Shown: positions 47,913 to 59,532 of the stretch, piece by piece
How positions within the stretch are numbered: the first letter of the stretch is position 1
Layout of the letters: each line of letters starts with the position of its first letter
Source of the DNA: Setomelanomma holmii
Lineage: Eukaryota > Ascomycota > Dothideomycetes > Pleosporales > Phaeosphaeriaceae
Reading direction: 5' to 3'
DNA length: 64,000 bases
NCBI GenBank assembly: GCA_010015745.1
Contig: ML978234.1
Location: forward strand, 62,001-126,000
The notes under the pieces: model-generated
Told to the model about the DNA's origin: nothing
What the model saw: only the letters and a program-made list of their open reading frames with translations
The model's database searches: none
Program-made: the position numbers and the translations under genes

Positions 47913-49589
47913 CTGAGGGGCGAGACTGCTCACATTCAAGCTGGCTGCGAGGTCATTGACTTTGACCTCAGCCTGAGTAGCCACATCATGAACGATTTCG
48001 ACATCAAGGTAGATCCAAACACGGTCGCGATACAGTGGACGAACAATAAGAGGTTTTCAATGGAAACAATCCAAGCCGCTCTAGAGAACGTCATGGGTCC
48101 ACTTCGATATTGCTATCCCACAAACCTGAGCTAGAAAGAACGCTTGAACGCCGCGGGTATTGCTGAATTCTACCATCTAGAGCACGCTCACGCAGCAGTG
48201 AAGACACTTAACGTCATGCCAGGTGTACAAGCTCAGCTGCTGTACACGGCTTTTACCACTGCCTCACACGATCTCTCTGATGCGATATGTACAGGTAACA
48301 GCGACATTGTCTCGCAGGAGAACTTGGAATTAGTCCGGGACCAAGTAAGAGAGGGAAATGTCACGTTGCACTTTATCGTAGAGTGCCGTAAAGGACTAAT
48401 CAACATGAAGAGCATCCTAGAGGCTCTCTTCCTCGGATCTGTGGCCACGCTGCCAGGCGATCAGAACTTCCACTGTAACACTCGCAAGGCTTGGCACGAC
48501 TTCTTCGCAACTGCCAAAGGAGAAGCTTGGTCGCGGCATCTTGGTCGCGGATGTAACCGCATCATCGTCAGTGAAAAGCACCAACAACGGATCAGGATCT
48601 ATGAGCCATCCAGTCATGATATGACTAGTCATCTGAGCCACGTCAACGATCGAATGGCGACAAAGGTGACAGAGCTCCAATGTCAGGTCATAAGATTCGA
48701 CGCAAAACAATTCCGAGCTCTGCTTTCTTCTGGAGTTTTGGTCAAGATACGAGAAGCACTAGGCGAGTCTAGAGTCAGCTTAGACATTACTGATAGGATC
48801 TTGACACTTCGTTGTTCACAGATCAGGCTCAGCTCTTAGCGAAGTAACACGACTTACCTCTCCTCAATCTTGAGTGTCCACTATGCGGCAAGGAAACCAA
48901 GGATATCGAACTTGGTTGCGGCCACGTTTGCTGCAGAGACTGTTTTGACCACCAACTACAGGTAGCTACCACATAATTGACGGGTCAATACTTCCCGCTG
49001 AAATGTTGGCATGACAGATGCGGAAAATCAGTAGCAATTGGCGACATGCGCAGGTAATGCCTCGGGTTCGACACTCGATGCACTGTTGGAGGCTTTCCTG
49101 ACCTACTATGTCCGGTCGCAGTCGAAAACCTATCGCAATTGTCAAACATCAGATTGCAACTCTGTATACTTATGCAACGGCTCCTAGGAGATCTTCGCTT
49201 GCCCAAGCTGTCTAGCACAGACATGCACAAAGTGCGATGTCGAACCTCACGTTGGCTGAACTTGCGCTGAGTACAAAGTACATTTGGAGGAGACCAAGGA
49301 GAACGAATATTTACTAGCCAATTATATGGCTGCTGCTGGAATCAGCGTTTGCTCAAAGTATGCCACGCTGATCGAAAAGACTGAGGATTGTGATCGCGTC
49401 GGATGTAGTGGCTGTCATTGCCATCTCTGCTGGTTATGCATGAAAGATTTCCCGACAGACTACGCAACATACCAGCACCTGAGCACTGTTCATAGAAACC
49501 AGGGCTTGTTACCAGACTTCGACAATCACGAACCAGAGTTCGACGACCACGGTGAGTGCCTTAATAATGATGACGGATGGGGCAACTGA
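47913..49589 (+). pseudogene. 3' part of a helicase/RBR-type ubiquitin ligase, decayed
   Basis: Frame 47913-48839 reads FDIKVDPNTVAIQWTNNKRF, an RRM-like segment, then TAG at 48132-48134, KERLNAAGIAEFYHLEHAHA and a KH-like segment ending FDAKQFRALLSSGVLVKIRE. Another frame holds a first RING, LECPLCGKETKDIELGCGHV then CCRDCF (48870-48960). The IBR follows as CQTSDCNSVYLCNG, TAG at 49185-49187, FACPSCLAQTCTKCDVEPHV, TGA at 49257-49259 and TCAEYK. The second RING lies at about 49350-49500: CSKYATLIEKTEDCDRVGC, CHCHLCWLCMKDF and YQHLSTVH. This RRM/KH/RBR order is that of fungal and plant DEAH-helicase-IBR proteins. No helicase motif was found upstream. Two frame changes and three stops argue against a functional product. 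Confidence 0.65.
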
Positions 49590-50223
49590 ACCCCAGCCAC
49601 TCGCATCAGTGGTAGCGAAAGGCTCAATCTCCTAGACTGGATGACCTCAGGCATTAGATAGAAAAGAGGGCGAGGACCTAGATTCCTTTGCGTAGGTTCG
49701 ACGGCTCTCAAAAGTGCGTGGTCGAGCGTTGACCAAACAAAATCCCGATGACGCTGCGGCCAATCAAAATGCGCGACCTTGACGCCCGTTTCAGCCTTGC
49801 TGACAAAATCTCGTCCCGGCTACGGATCTGCGCGCTCCCGGACGATTACCAACCTTCCTTTTTTCGCTTGCAGCTTGTAATCTTACTTTGAAGATACCAC
49901 AATGGCTCAACAGTGTAGCAATATCGATCAAATCCGCTCAGAACATGCAGCCAAGTGGTCTAACCTCGTGTAGCCATGCAGAAAACTTTCGTCCGGTCTG
50001 GTTGATGTGTAGTCATTGGTGCCGATGCGCTCAAGGTGGATGAGTATATATGTATACATGGTACGTACCACCACAGCATAGCGCAAGACTGCCCCAAATA
50101 CCATCGTGACTAGCCTCACGCATTCTCTTCCTTGCCTTCTCGAGCTCCATAGTCTCTCGCAAACCTACCCCCTCGGATTCGCGACCCCCCTCCATAGCCT
50201 CCTCCGTGCGCCTGTCTTGTATC
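49590..50223. other. intergenic, upstream of oxidoreductase gene
   Basis: About 630 bases without a recognisable gene. The CT-rich stretch 50120-50200 just before the ATG is probably the promoter or 5' leader of the next gene. Confidence 0.45.
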
Positions 50224-51471
50224 ATGGCCGAACAATGCAACATTGTCGTCGTGGGCGGAAGTTCCGCCGGCTTGATGGCCGCTCACAACTTCTTGAAGTT
50301 CACTCTTCCCGCGCTTAAAGCCAGAGGCGGCGCAACATACCAGGTCTACCTTATCAACCCGTTTCCGAAGTGGTACTTCAGAGTAGCCTCCCCTCGAGTC
50401 GCGACGTCCACAACAAGAATGGCGGCCGAAAAGGTCGTTTTCGAGATAAGTGAAGGCTTCGAGCAGTACTCGAAAGACGATTTCACCTTCATTGTTGGTA
50501 CGGCTACCGGGCTGAACACCAATGCGCGAACGGTGTCGTACAAGAGCAGCAAAAGCATCGAGCAGCTGTCATATCATGCCCTGATTGTCGCAACGGGTAG
50601 CAAGACCTTCTATCCCGCGTTCTCGCAAAGCGCTGGCACAGAGGAAACCTTCGAAGCCATCGAGACCACCAATGCGAAGGTGAAGTCTTCCAAGGACATC
50701 ATCATCGTCGGTGGTGGGCCAACAGCTATTGAATTCGCTGCTGAAGTAGCAGAGTTCCGCAATGGAAAGCCTGGCTGGTTCAGCAATGCCCCTCGCAAAG
50801 TCAACATCACCCTCCTCACTGCTACCGATCGTCTGCTACCACAGCTCCAACCCCGCATCGGCAAGACCGCAGAGCAGAAGCTCAAGAACCTAGGTGTGGA
50901 CGTCGTATACAATACTCGCGTCACGGACGCTAAAGAAGATGGCCGCGGTCGTACTGTCGTAACGCTGGCCAAAGGCGAAACACTCGAAGCTGACCTCTAC
51001 GTTCCCGCCTATGGCGTCCAGCCAAATTCATCCTGGCTCCCTGAGAATCTTCTCGATGAGAAGAACTACCTCAAGACGAGCGACACTCTTCGTGTCGACG
51101 TTGCTGGCCCACGCGTCTACGCCGTCGGCGACATCGCCTCATACTCCCGCAACAATGTTTTCGACATTATACAAGCCCTGCCCGTCCTTGCGGTCAACAT
51201 GAAGCGTGACCTGCTTGCATACAACCCGATGCTACCATTGGAGAAGCCCAAGGGTAAGGATAGAGTGTACAAAATTGATACGCGGGACAGTATGGTTATG
51301 CCTCTCGGGTCAAGCGGTGGTGTTGGTGTGATCATGGATTGGGAGCTTCCAGGTTGGGCTGTGTGGTTGATCAAGGGCCGAGATTATTTGCTCGGTATGA
51401 GCGGTTTGCCGACGGTGAACGGTGGCGTAGTCAAAGAGACGAAGTGGACGACTGATGAAGCTGTTATCTGA
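50224..51471 (+). CDS. FAD/NAD(P)-dependent oxidoreductase, AIF/AMID(FSP1)-like
   Basis: An uninterrupted frame of 415 residues from ATG 50224. The N-terminal dinucleotide fold has NIVVVGGSSAGLMAAH (FAD site, residues 6-21). A second Rossmann motif, DIIIVGGGPTAIEFAAE near residue 157, binds NAD(P)H. VYAVGDIASY near residue 298 is the GD motif that contacts the FAD ribityl chain. No CxxxxC redox disulfide is visible, so the protein belongs with the AIF/AMID group rather than thioredoxin or glutathione reductases. Members transfer electrons from NAD(P)H to quinones and sit at mitochondria, lipid droplets or membranes; no clear targeting peptide is seen. The C-terminal WELPGWAVWLIKGRDYL segment is amphipathic and may touch membranes. 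Confidence 0.88.
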   Translation: MAEQCNIVVVGGSSAGLMAAHNFLKFTLPALKARGGATYQVYLINPFPKWYFRVASPRVATSTTRMAAEKVVFEISEGFEQYSKDDFTFIVGTATGLNTNARTVSYKSSKSIEQLSYHALIVATGSKTFYPAFSQSAGTEETFEAIETTNAKVKSSKDIIIVGGGPTAIEFAAEVAEFRNGKPGWFSNAPRKVNITLLTATDRLLPQLQPRIGKTAEQKLKNLGVDVVYNTRVTDAKEDGRGRTVVTLAKGETLEADLYVPAYGVQPNSSWLPENLLDEKNYLKTSDTLRVDVAGPRVYAVGDIASYSRNNVFDIIQALPVLAVNMKRDLLAYNPMLPLEKPKGKDRVYKIDTRDSMVMPLGSSGGVGVIMDWELPGWAVWLIKGRDYLLGMSGLPTVNGGVVKETKWTTDEAVI

Positions 51472-51652
51472 GGGACTTGCAATCAGGTGGTCATTTGCAT
51501 GTGAATGTCGACACGGAAGTGTTCCCAGGTGGTCGCGCGCATCCGAAGTTTCTTTTTCACCTTTTTCACCTTGTCGATACCATAATCGCGACTCTCGTTC
51601 TGCCTTTTCCGTTTCCATGGGTATTGTGTCAGGCACGTGATCGCGTTTTGCT

Positions 51653-51687
51653 CCTTCCTTCCTTCCTTCCTTCCTTCCTTCCTTCCT
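51653..51687. repeat. (CCTT)n microsatellite
   Basis: About 8.5 tandem copies of CCTT in the 3' flank of the oxidoreductase gene and about 70 bases before the next start codon. Such pyrimidine runs are common near fungal promoters and vary in length. Confidence 0.9.
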
Positions 51688-51758
51688 CACGCAAGCGACG
51701 CTTTAGTCTCAAATCATCTCACCTCACCTCCGACCTCCTCAACTTAACACTCTGCATA

Positions 51759-53089
51759 ATGTCAGCAATGGCATCAGTTCATCCAACCATGGTGTCATAC
51801 ACACCAGTTGAAGAGCAACGGCATACTCTCTTACGAGACCGCGTGCACAGGTATGTCGCCTGCTCCATAGACATGCGAGTGACGCTGATGGCTACCTAGT
51901 ACGAATGCAATACGGCTTGAAAAGAGACAACAGTGCGTGGTAATCGTCGTAAGTCGACGTCTTTACCTTACTAATATGCTCTTGTGCAGCCTCGATACAC
52001 TCAACACGGCGATGGCGCTACTGCAACAACAGATCTTTGCAGCGAGGACTAGTTACAAAGCTGCTACTCAGTTTGTACACTCCGATCGATCCGAGTTGCC
52101 CGCATGACTGACCAAACATTAGGGCAACCGTTACTGCCATTGACGATCAGTCTAAATACGCGACCCGACTCTTTGCAGACGAAATCCAAGCAAGACTCCC
52201 GCAAGAAATCCGCGATATGGTTTATGATCTTCTCTGGAACGAAGAACTTGCAAAGTATGATCTGTATAGAAATGAACGACCATGGCGAGCGAATGAAGTT
52301 GAGCATGAGATGATTGAAAGCTATCCCGAAGGCTGGTGTTCCGAATATGGCTTTCCTGGAAACCCGCGTGAGGAGGCACTTGGACCTTACCCTCACAAGC
52401 CCTTTATCAACCCAGAATTTGTCGGCGAAGAGATCGCTCAAGAGGCCACACAAGCTTTCTATCGACTCGCCGGGGGCTACGTCGAGACACTAGATGAAGA
52501 TTGTCTGGAAGACTACTTCAGATACGACAACTTTGGTGTGGGTGTCGAACCACGAAAGTTCATCACGTCTATCACGTTCTTCTTGGACATATGCTCCCAA
52601 GTGGACAAGTATCCAGCCTATTGGCGTCAGCGCTATGATCAGGTACCCACTCTCGAGTTGACTGATGCTGGTATTGAGTCTATCTTCGGCTCGGACGCAC
52701 AGCACATAGCGAAGATCACGTTCTTGATCAAAGACGAGAACCCTCAAACAGCACTCGAGACCCTTGCGAGAAGCTTGCCGTTATATGCGCAGCTCAAGTC
52801 TGTGGGAGCATCAATCACGGTCATATATCGCTACCACCAGAGCTACGACCAAGCTCATGGCTACCGCGCCCAAAGCCAAAGCCCAGCGCAGGTAGAACCG
52901 ATCGACCTCGGCGCAATCTTGGAGACTCCACGAGATATGTGGGAGGATCGCATGCTGCAATCATGTCAGCAACAGAGATCGGAGAGCTACCCGTTTGTGC
53001 ACGTCTCCATTGAGTCGTACCGCCAGTTCAAGATGGAGATGGACAGATACCGACAAATGTATCCGATCCCAGGAGGTCCAGTCCCTTGA
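51759..53089 (+). CDS. hypothetical protein, four exons
   Basis: Exons 51759-51850, 51900-51932, 51990-52070 and 52123-53089 give 390 residues with consistent phases (introns GTATGT..CTAG, GTGCGT..GCAG, GTTTGT..TTAG). The N-terminus carries a predicted helix (TNAIRLEKRQQ and LNTAMALLQQQIFAARTSYK), a short coiled coil. The core includes LPQEIRDMVYDLLWNEELAK, resembling the F-box-like opening (LPxEIRxMVY) of fungal proteins that often precede a degenerate domain. It continues with IAKITFLIKDENPQTALETL, typical of such fungal families. The protein is acidic and has no signal peptide or membrane helix. No enzyme motif is visible. A role as an F-box-type adaptor is only inferred. The first three small exons make the start easy to miss. 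Confidence 0.7.
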
Positions 53090-53453
53090 GAGAGCTGCAG
53101 CCATATAGGGATGTACCAAGATTTGCAGGACAGAAAGCATCACTTCATCTGTCCGCGACGAGGCGAACTACAAGGTGATAGAGGTGGCACCAATCATTGA
53201 TGCTAGCTAGCCTCCATGAGTGTTTCTCGTGTCTTCTAGCATCATGGCCATTCGTACATGAATCGATGCTACACTAGGCACCACTTCAAACACACTAGAC
53301 TGAACCAGCTGTCAGACCAAACTTTTGTCCACAAATTACCATAGCTCGTCCAGATTTTACCCTACTTCCCCGCATCGACGTTACTCCACATGCTCTGCCC
53401 CACCACGTCGGTTGTGATCTTGGTACCTGCAGGAAGGATGATGTTCGACCTGT
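53090..53453. other. intergenic between convergent genes
   Basis: About 360 bases with no gene; expected to hold two 3' UTRs. Confidence 0.45.
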
Positions 53454-56007
53454 TCAGGTGAAGCAGCTTGTGCCTTCGTCTTCCTTCCCCTCGTCCTCGT
53501 CCTCGTCCTCGTCCTTGTAGTGGACGCTGCGGGCAGTCTCGCAGGGATCGGTGGCGTATGCGATAGTGCAATGCTCCCAGTCCGGGTCCTCCATGAGCTG
53601 ACGCTTGAAGTTGAGGGCGTGATAGATGTTGGCGAAGCGGAACTCGATATAGAAGCGCTGCGAACAATGTTAGCCATGCGTGTTGAGTCTTCAGGGAACG
53701 ACGTACACCTCGAGCAGTCTTGCCACGCTTGATGCGATCAACTTCGCGCTTTGACGCACCCTTGCCCTTGGCGAGCTTCATGAGAAGCATGTCAGACCAA
53801 TCCTCTTCAGCATCGATTGCTCGCACACATCTTGAGGCGTCACCATCAGTACAGTTACGCATGACGTCGTTGATAGAGCTGGGCGCTGGCTGCTTCTCGA
53901 CAAAGACAACGGTCTTCTTGTCACCCTGACCCTGGATCTCGATACCGTTTTCGGTAGCCTTGAAGTAATTGTCGCATGCCTCGGGAGTCAAGAACCTGAC
54001 GACCGCACAGTCGAACCCTGGTGTAGGCATGGCAATGGATTCGAGTCTACCACCCCAGACGAGGGCTTGAAGTTGGTTGATGCTCTTGACTCCAGAAACT
54101 CCCTTCAGGATGCAGGCACGATACGCCGGAGCTAGAACATGTTAGCTTCCTACACATGTTCAAAGTGGTATATGTAGCCTATTAGCTTACGGGCTTCGCG
54201 TTTCTCCTGTGTAGGCCATGCCTTCATGTTCTCCACCGGATCGTTTGCTTTAGTCTCAGTTTTGACAGCAGCAGGAGCAGAAGTAGAAACAGGCGCAGGC
54301 GCAGACGCAGACGCAGTCGCCGACACAGTCGTACGGGCAGAAGCAGGTTCTGGTTTAGGCAAGACTGCGAGCATGGTGTTGCAAAGGCCACCGATCCCTT
54401 CCAAGTCGTTGAGCGAGAGGTATCCATCTTGGACAAGCTGGACATAGAGACAGATCAGGTTTCCACCAGCATCCTTCAATGCCTTCTTGGTAGCTTCAGA
54501 AGTGATGATCTTCTCACTCTTCTTGATCTTGTTGATATAGTTGACTGTGGCGAAAGCGAACCGAGCTGCCAGCTTTTCGGCGTCCGCGGTGCTCAATTGG
54601 GCCCCAGGAGCTTGAGAGGTTCGCAACTTTGCGGATGTTGTTCTAATGTTGTGTATAGTGCCCTCGCCACCAGGTATAGCTTCGATGTACTCTGCTGCTT
54701 TTCGCATGTACGCTCGCTCCAGGTCTTGTTGGGATACGTCCTTCGACTGAACAGTATCTTGCACCTTCTCCGTCTTAGCCGCTTCTTGGCGTAAGTCGGT
54801 CTCGGTCTCCGATGCAGAAGTAGTTGTGATGTTGCCAGCGACGGCAATCCTGGAATCATCACTCGTCACGGATGGGTTGGCAGTGTAGCTCTTCAGCACA
54901 CCTACTGGTGTGTTCTTAACGGTCGGTCCTTCGTCGAATGAGTATTGACCCTTCACGGGTGGAGCTTGTGTGTCTGCCTTGGTCGAGGACATGGCAGAGC
55001 CCATGGCATTCAGGCGTGCAAACATCTCGTCCAAGGCCGACTCCCCAGCGCTGACGGGAGCTGGAACCTCGATCTTAGGCGGCGCAGGCTGAGGAGCTGC
55101 ATCGAGCTCAACTTCAGCGACAGGGACTGGACGGGCTGGACTGGGGGTTCAATTAGCAAACATGCAGATACAACGAAGTCTTCTTTCGCGGAGGCATAGG
55201 CTGAATCTACCCACCGCACTCTGTCGCGGTCATCTGATGACCACAGAGTCCGCTGAGGATGCACCGACTCTTAACACTATGCAGTTCAGACGAGAAAGTA
55301 CGTACCCTTCAGGCTCCTTGGGCTTAGCCTTCACTGGTCCAGGGACAGGCGATGCCCCCGCTGTAGGAGACGCGCCAGCTGCGACCGGCACGCGGGATGG
55401 TGTGCTCAGTGCGCCTGAAGTTGTAGTAGAGCTAACAATCTTGACGGCGGCCTTCTTGAGCTTGACGTTGCCGGCATTCGCAGCAGGCTGCACCGCGAGG
55501 TTGCTGCGAGCGTCCTGGGTTCTGAAGCTCGACGGAGGTCCACGTGCTGGCGGCCGGCGAGTTGGGGGCGGGCGGCCTTGAAGCAGCGCGTCATGTAGCG
55601 ATGCGCGATTCATGGCTGCTCCAGATGGAGGTGAGCGCGCAGGCGAGAGCGGAGGCGAGGGTAAGCTATTTCTTTGCGAGTCAGCAATAGGAACGGGAAA
55701 AGCCACAGAATGCAAGAAAGTAGGTCGAGCAGGTGTGTAGTCGGATGCAGTGTCGATAGATGCAGTTGTGGGATCCGCGGTGGAGGTGGCGTTGTTTTGA
55801 CTGTGCGTTGCTAAGAGAATTTCAGTAACAGCAACGGGAAAGCACGTGGACAAGCGAGAAGACAACGGATTTCTACTTACCAATGGTGCTTCGTGTGTCA
55901 ACCGGAAAGCGTTCCATACCTTCTATGCAAGCATTGAGGCAAGCTTGGTAGTCTTCATCCTCACTACAGCGTGGGCGATGTGCGGGTGATGTGGGCTTTC
56001 CAGGCAT
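53454..56007 (-). CDS. RRM-like domain protein, large hypothetical
   Basis: Five exons, 56007-55881, 55810-55306, 55140-54191, 54131-53707 and 53657-53454, total 736 residues, all phases consistent. The start MPGKPTSPAHRPRCSEDEDY is followed by a Pro/Ala/Ser-rich region (exon 2), a helical part (exon 3: QQDLERAYMRKAAEYIEAIP; NLICLYVQLVQDGYLSLND) and, in exon 4, a likely RNA-recognition fold, AYRACILKGVSGVKSINQLQ then PGFDCAVVRFLTPEACDNY. The last exon adds RFYIEFRFANIYHALNFKRQ, which looks like another strand-helix unit, and an acidic DEDEDEDE tail coded by GACGAG repeats (about 53497-53518). The donor GTACGT of exon 4 is chosen over a nearby GTGTAC because only it keeps the frame. A nucleic-acid-binding role is inferred. 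Confidence 0.75.
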
Positions 56008-57159
56008 AGAACCACAGCTGAAGCGACAGTCGAGATTAGCCTGATATCATCGGAGGTCGTTGTTGTAATCGTGACTTGGTGTGACGAGAGCCTTCAAACG
56101 ATGCGAGTGGGGAGGATTCGGAGTTTGAGATGATGCAGGCCCGCTGCTGCCACATTGGTCGAACAGTGGCCAGGTAGGAAATGAATGTGATTGGTGAAGA
56201 CGAGTCCGCGATATCTCTAGCAAAATGAAGCAAAACGAACCAGAATGCAGACAGATCCGATGTAGTGCTGGCACACTGAAGCAAGAAGATGGACACTGCA
56301 TGTTCAGCAGGCTACAGTGCCATCAGACGAGGCGTGACAGTGAAGCTGTGATGAAGAAATATGCCATGATGAAACGACGTAGGGGTAATAGTAAAGTACC
56401 GACCAACTATTGCTTTCCCGGCCATTGACGATGCGTACTTCGTCGACCCTAACATTTTTAGATGCATGAAAATTCCATTGAAGCGAATGACTCGCGGCAA
56501 TCCTAGCACAGCTTCACCCCCATATGGCTGTCCAACGAATTTTTCACCTATACGCCTGAATTTCGTTGCATCAACGTATGCTCATGGAAAACTTGCGTGG
56601 CACAGGCGTAGGAGGTCACCGTACTCATAAGCCCACTAAACATCGGGTCTCCATAAGAAGTATCACATCTAGGCTGATACGAAAGTCCAAGATTACGCTG
56701 TAGTCCAGGGTAGTTCTACCTCGGAAGACAGACAAAACATTCCAGGGCGTGAAGACGTCCAGATCATAATTTCAGAAGCTTGATGATAGGGCGAATGTTT
56801 GAGGGTGACGCGTTGGATTTGTGTAAGGAGGATGGCAATCACATCAACTCAAGGAGTGATGATGACGTCTTACCGCTGTACCAGAACATAGTTGCTGTTG
56901 TTGCCAAATGACAGCTGGTAGGCTGGTGTTGTTGGAACGATGTTTGGCGAGTGAGGATGCCGGAACACGAGCTGTGGCTGATCAGGAGCTCGGGCCACAT
57001 CAACGTCACCGCAGCTGCCGCATCCATGTGTGCCTAAAGCTCAACACCATCCACGGGCTCGATACAGCCACACTTCCACATATCGTTCTCCTCCACTCGC
57101 TGGAGCCCCGCAAAGATCATCGAGCAACTTGCCAGACTTTTAACACCACACAAGTCATA
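56008..57159. other. intergenic, divergent 5' regions of the RRM-like gene (-) and SNX41 (+)
   Basis: About 1.15 kb. Only short frames without motifs. It should hold both promoters; no specific site was identified. Confidence 0.45.
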
Positions 57160-59304
57160 ATGTGGGACGACGAAGACAACAACCCATATGGTTCCTTTGC
57201 CCGCCACGATTCAAACTCCTCGGATGTGCCTGGCTTAGCTTCGCCGGCAGCACGTAAGATTCTCACATGACCCGCAAGAAAGATATGAACATCTTGTACT
57301 GAAAGCTTCTAAGTTCCGTACCGACCCGCAACACCACCCTCCGAGACATCGTCACCCGCACAAGAGTCGCCCGAGTATGTGTCGCAACCGGACATGAGCG
57401 ATGTCGACTACAACGACGACCATGATGATGAAGAGCAGTCTGCGAAACCAAAGAAGAGTGGTTATGATGCGCGCGTGGAGCAATGGCTGCACGAACAACC
57501 TGATCAACTCATCCTCATCACAAATTCAGGCATGGACGGAGTGAAATATGTCCAGTACACCATCAATTGCGGCGTATATATATCATCTTGATCAAGTGAG
57601 AATAGCGCTGACATATCAGCAGGGCCTCGAAGTTAAGCGCAGATACTCTGAGTTTGCCTCGTTACGCGCGACGCTCGTCAATCTACATCCCACCCTGGTA
57701 ATACCGCCTATACCAGAGAAGCACACTATTGCAGACTATGCTGCGAAGCCGACGAAGGCCAAGGAGGATGCTGGCATCATTGAGCTGAGGAAGCGCATGT
57801 TGGCTGTGTTCTTGAATCGCTGTCGAAAGATGACGGAAGTGTTGAACGACGGCGTGTACTGGAGATTCCTTGATCCATACACCAGCTGGGTCTGCTAATC
57901 CCTGTAACCTCGGTATCTCGCCAGAACTAACAATGCGACACAGAACGACGTCCTAAACAGTCCACCAGTTAGCAACATCCCAAAGCAGATCCTCAAGGCA
58001 CCTCCACTAGACACCGCGAACCCCACGCAAGCGCACAGCTATCTCCCCGTCCCCTCATCATCCGCGAAAATCAAGTCTGGTGGGCAAACATCCAGCTCAG
58101 GCACACCCGTTGCGCCGGCCAACACTGGCGCACTACCCTCAGCAGCAGCGCACACGACACCAGGACCACAAATATTTGGGCGATTTCCTCCAGAGACGCG
58201 GCAATTGGCCGAGGAGGAGCTGGACCCCTACTTCGTCAGTTTCGAGACAACTACCAAAGAAATCGAGACTTTGCTACAAGGACCCATGGAGAAGGTCAAC
58301 CGGAGATTACTGATGCATCTAGGTAACTGGGGAGAGGATATGGCCGATCTAGGCGCTCGCTTCAATGCATTCTCATTGTCCGAACAGTCCCAATCACTTG
58401 CCGCAGCGATAGAAAAGACGGGTCAGGCAGTAGACTCGACATACATTGCAACCACAGAACTCGCCTCTTCACTCAGCGCAAGCTTCTCAGAACCGATGCG
58501 CGAAAGTGCGCAATTTGCAGGCGTCGTCCGTTCTGTCCTCAGATACCGGGTCCTCAAACGGATACAAGAAGACATGACCAAGGACGAGCTCGAAAAGAAG
58601 CGAAATCTCCTCGAGTCTCTCGAAGCCAGCGAAGCAGAAGCTAAGCGTCTGCAACAACATCTCTCGGGCGCTGGCCAGGCACCGCCCACGCGTAGCCGCG
58701 CCACATCAAACTCCTCACAACGTAGCGACACCGCTGGACCGCCGCCACGCGAAGAAGACAGCACATCCATCGATTCCGACTTCCCACCTACACACGGCGA
58801 TACACCGTCTGCCTCGCAAGGCGCGCCCGACGGCGCAAACTCGCCGCCAACGAGTCCGCACAAGAAGACTGCGAGTGGGAACTTTGTAACAAACAAACTC
58901 TTTGGATCAATCACACACGCTTTTAGGGGCATGGCGGACGTTGACCCTGAGAAGACACGAAGAGACCAGATCGGCAAGACCAGAGATAGCTTAGTCCAGC
59001 TCGAACAAGCGCTGGGCGTCGCAGAAAAGGACACAAAGGACGCAAGTGCTGGTGTGATGAAGGATTTACGGAGATTCCAGGCGGAGAAGGAGAATGACTT
59101 GCGGCGGTACATGGTACGTTAATTCAAGATCAGAAGCTGAGGGCGAACGACACGGAATGCTAATCATATTTGCAGATGGAGTTCGCGCAATGTCATATTG
59201 ACTGGGCGAAACGGAATAAGGCGGCGTGGGAGGATGCGAGAGGTGAAGTGCAGAATATTCAGCATGCGGTCGATGAGTATCCTAGGACAGCAGAGGATAT
59301 GTAG
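57160..59304 (+). CDS. SNX41: sorting nexin 41 / Atg20-type, PX-BAR protein
   Basis: Five exons, 57160-57253, 57314-57573, 57623-57889, 57944-59113 and 59176-59304, total 639 residues. The start MWDDEDNNPYGSFARHDSNS is characteristic of fungal Snx41. The PX domain runs from about residue 85 to 207 with RRYSEFASLR (PI3P contact), PPIPEKHTIADYAAKPTKAK and RKRMLAVFLNRCRKM. After a Pro/Ala linker the BAR region (about residues 290-639) includes MHLGNWGEDMADLGARFNAF and the terminal helix FAQCHIDWAKRNKAAWEDAR. A Ser/Pro-rich insertion lies inside the BAR region. The protein binds PI3P on endosomes and works in cargo recycling and selective autophagy. It converges on the ZIP transporter gene with about 230 bases between stops. 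Confidence 0.93.
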
Positions 59305-59532
59305 GTGTAAGTATATGGGAGTGGTAATGATAGATGCATGTGATATCAGGAGGTATGACATTGATCTTGACAGTTCAAGCATGGATGCATTGGACTTGTA
59401 TCACTTAGTAGAAGATCCAGACATCAATAACATCTTAATACGCTATGCTATGCAGCACACTAACACCAACAGTGTACGCTTATCCTCTTGGCTCTATCCC
59501 TATTCTTCCCTTCCTCTTTCACTCATACCCAC
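59305..59532. other. short intergenic region, convergent genes
   Basis: 228 bases between the SNX41 stop and the ZIP transporter stop. No recognisable signal beyond expected 3' ends. Confidence 0.4.
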
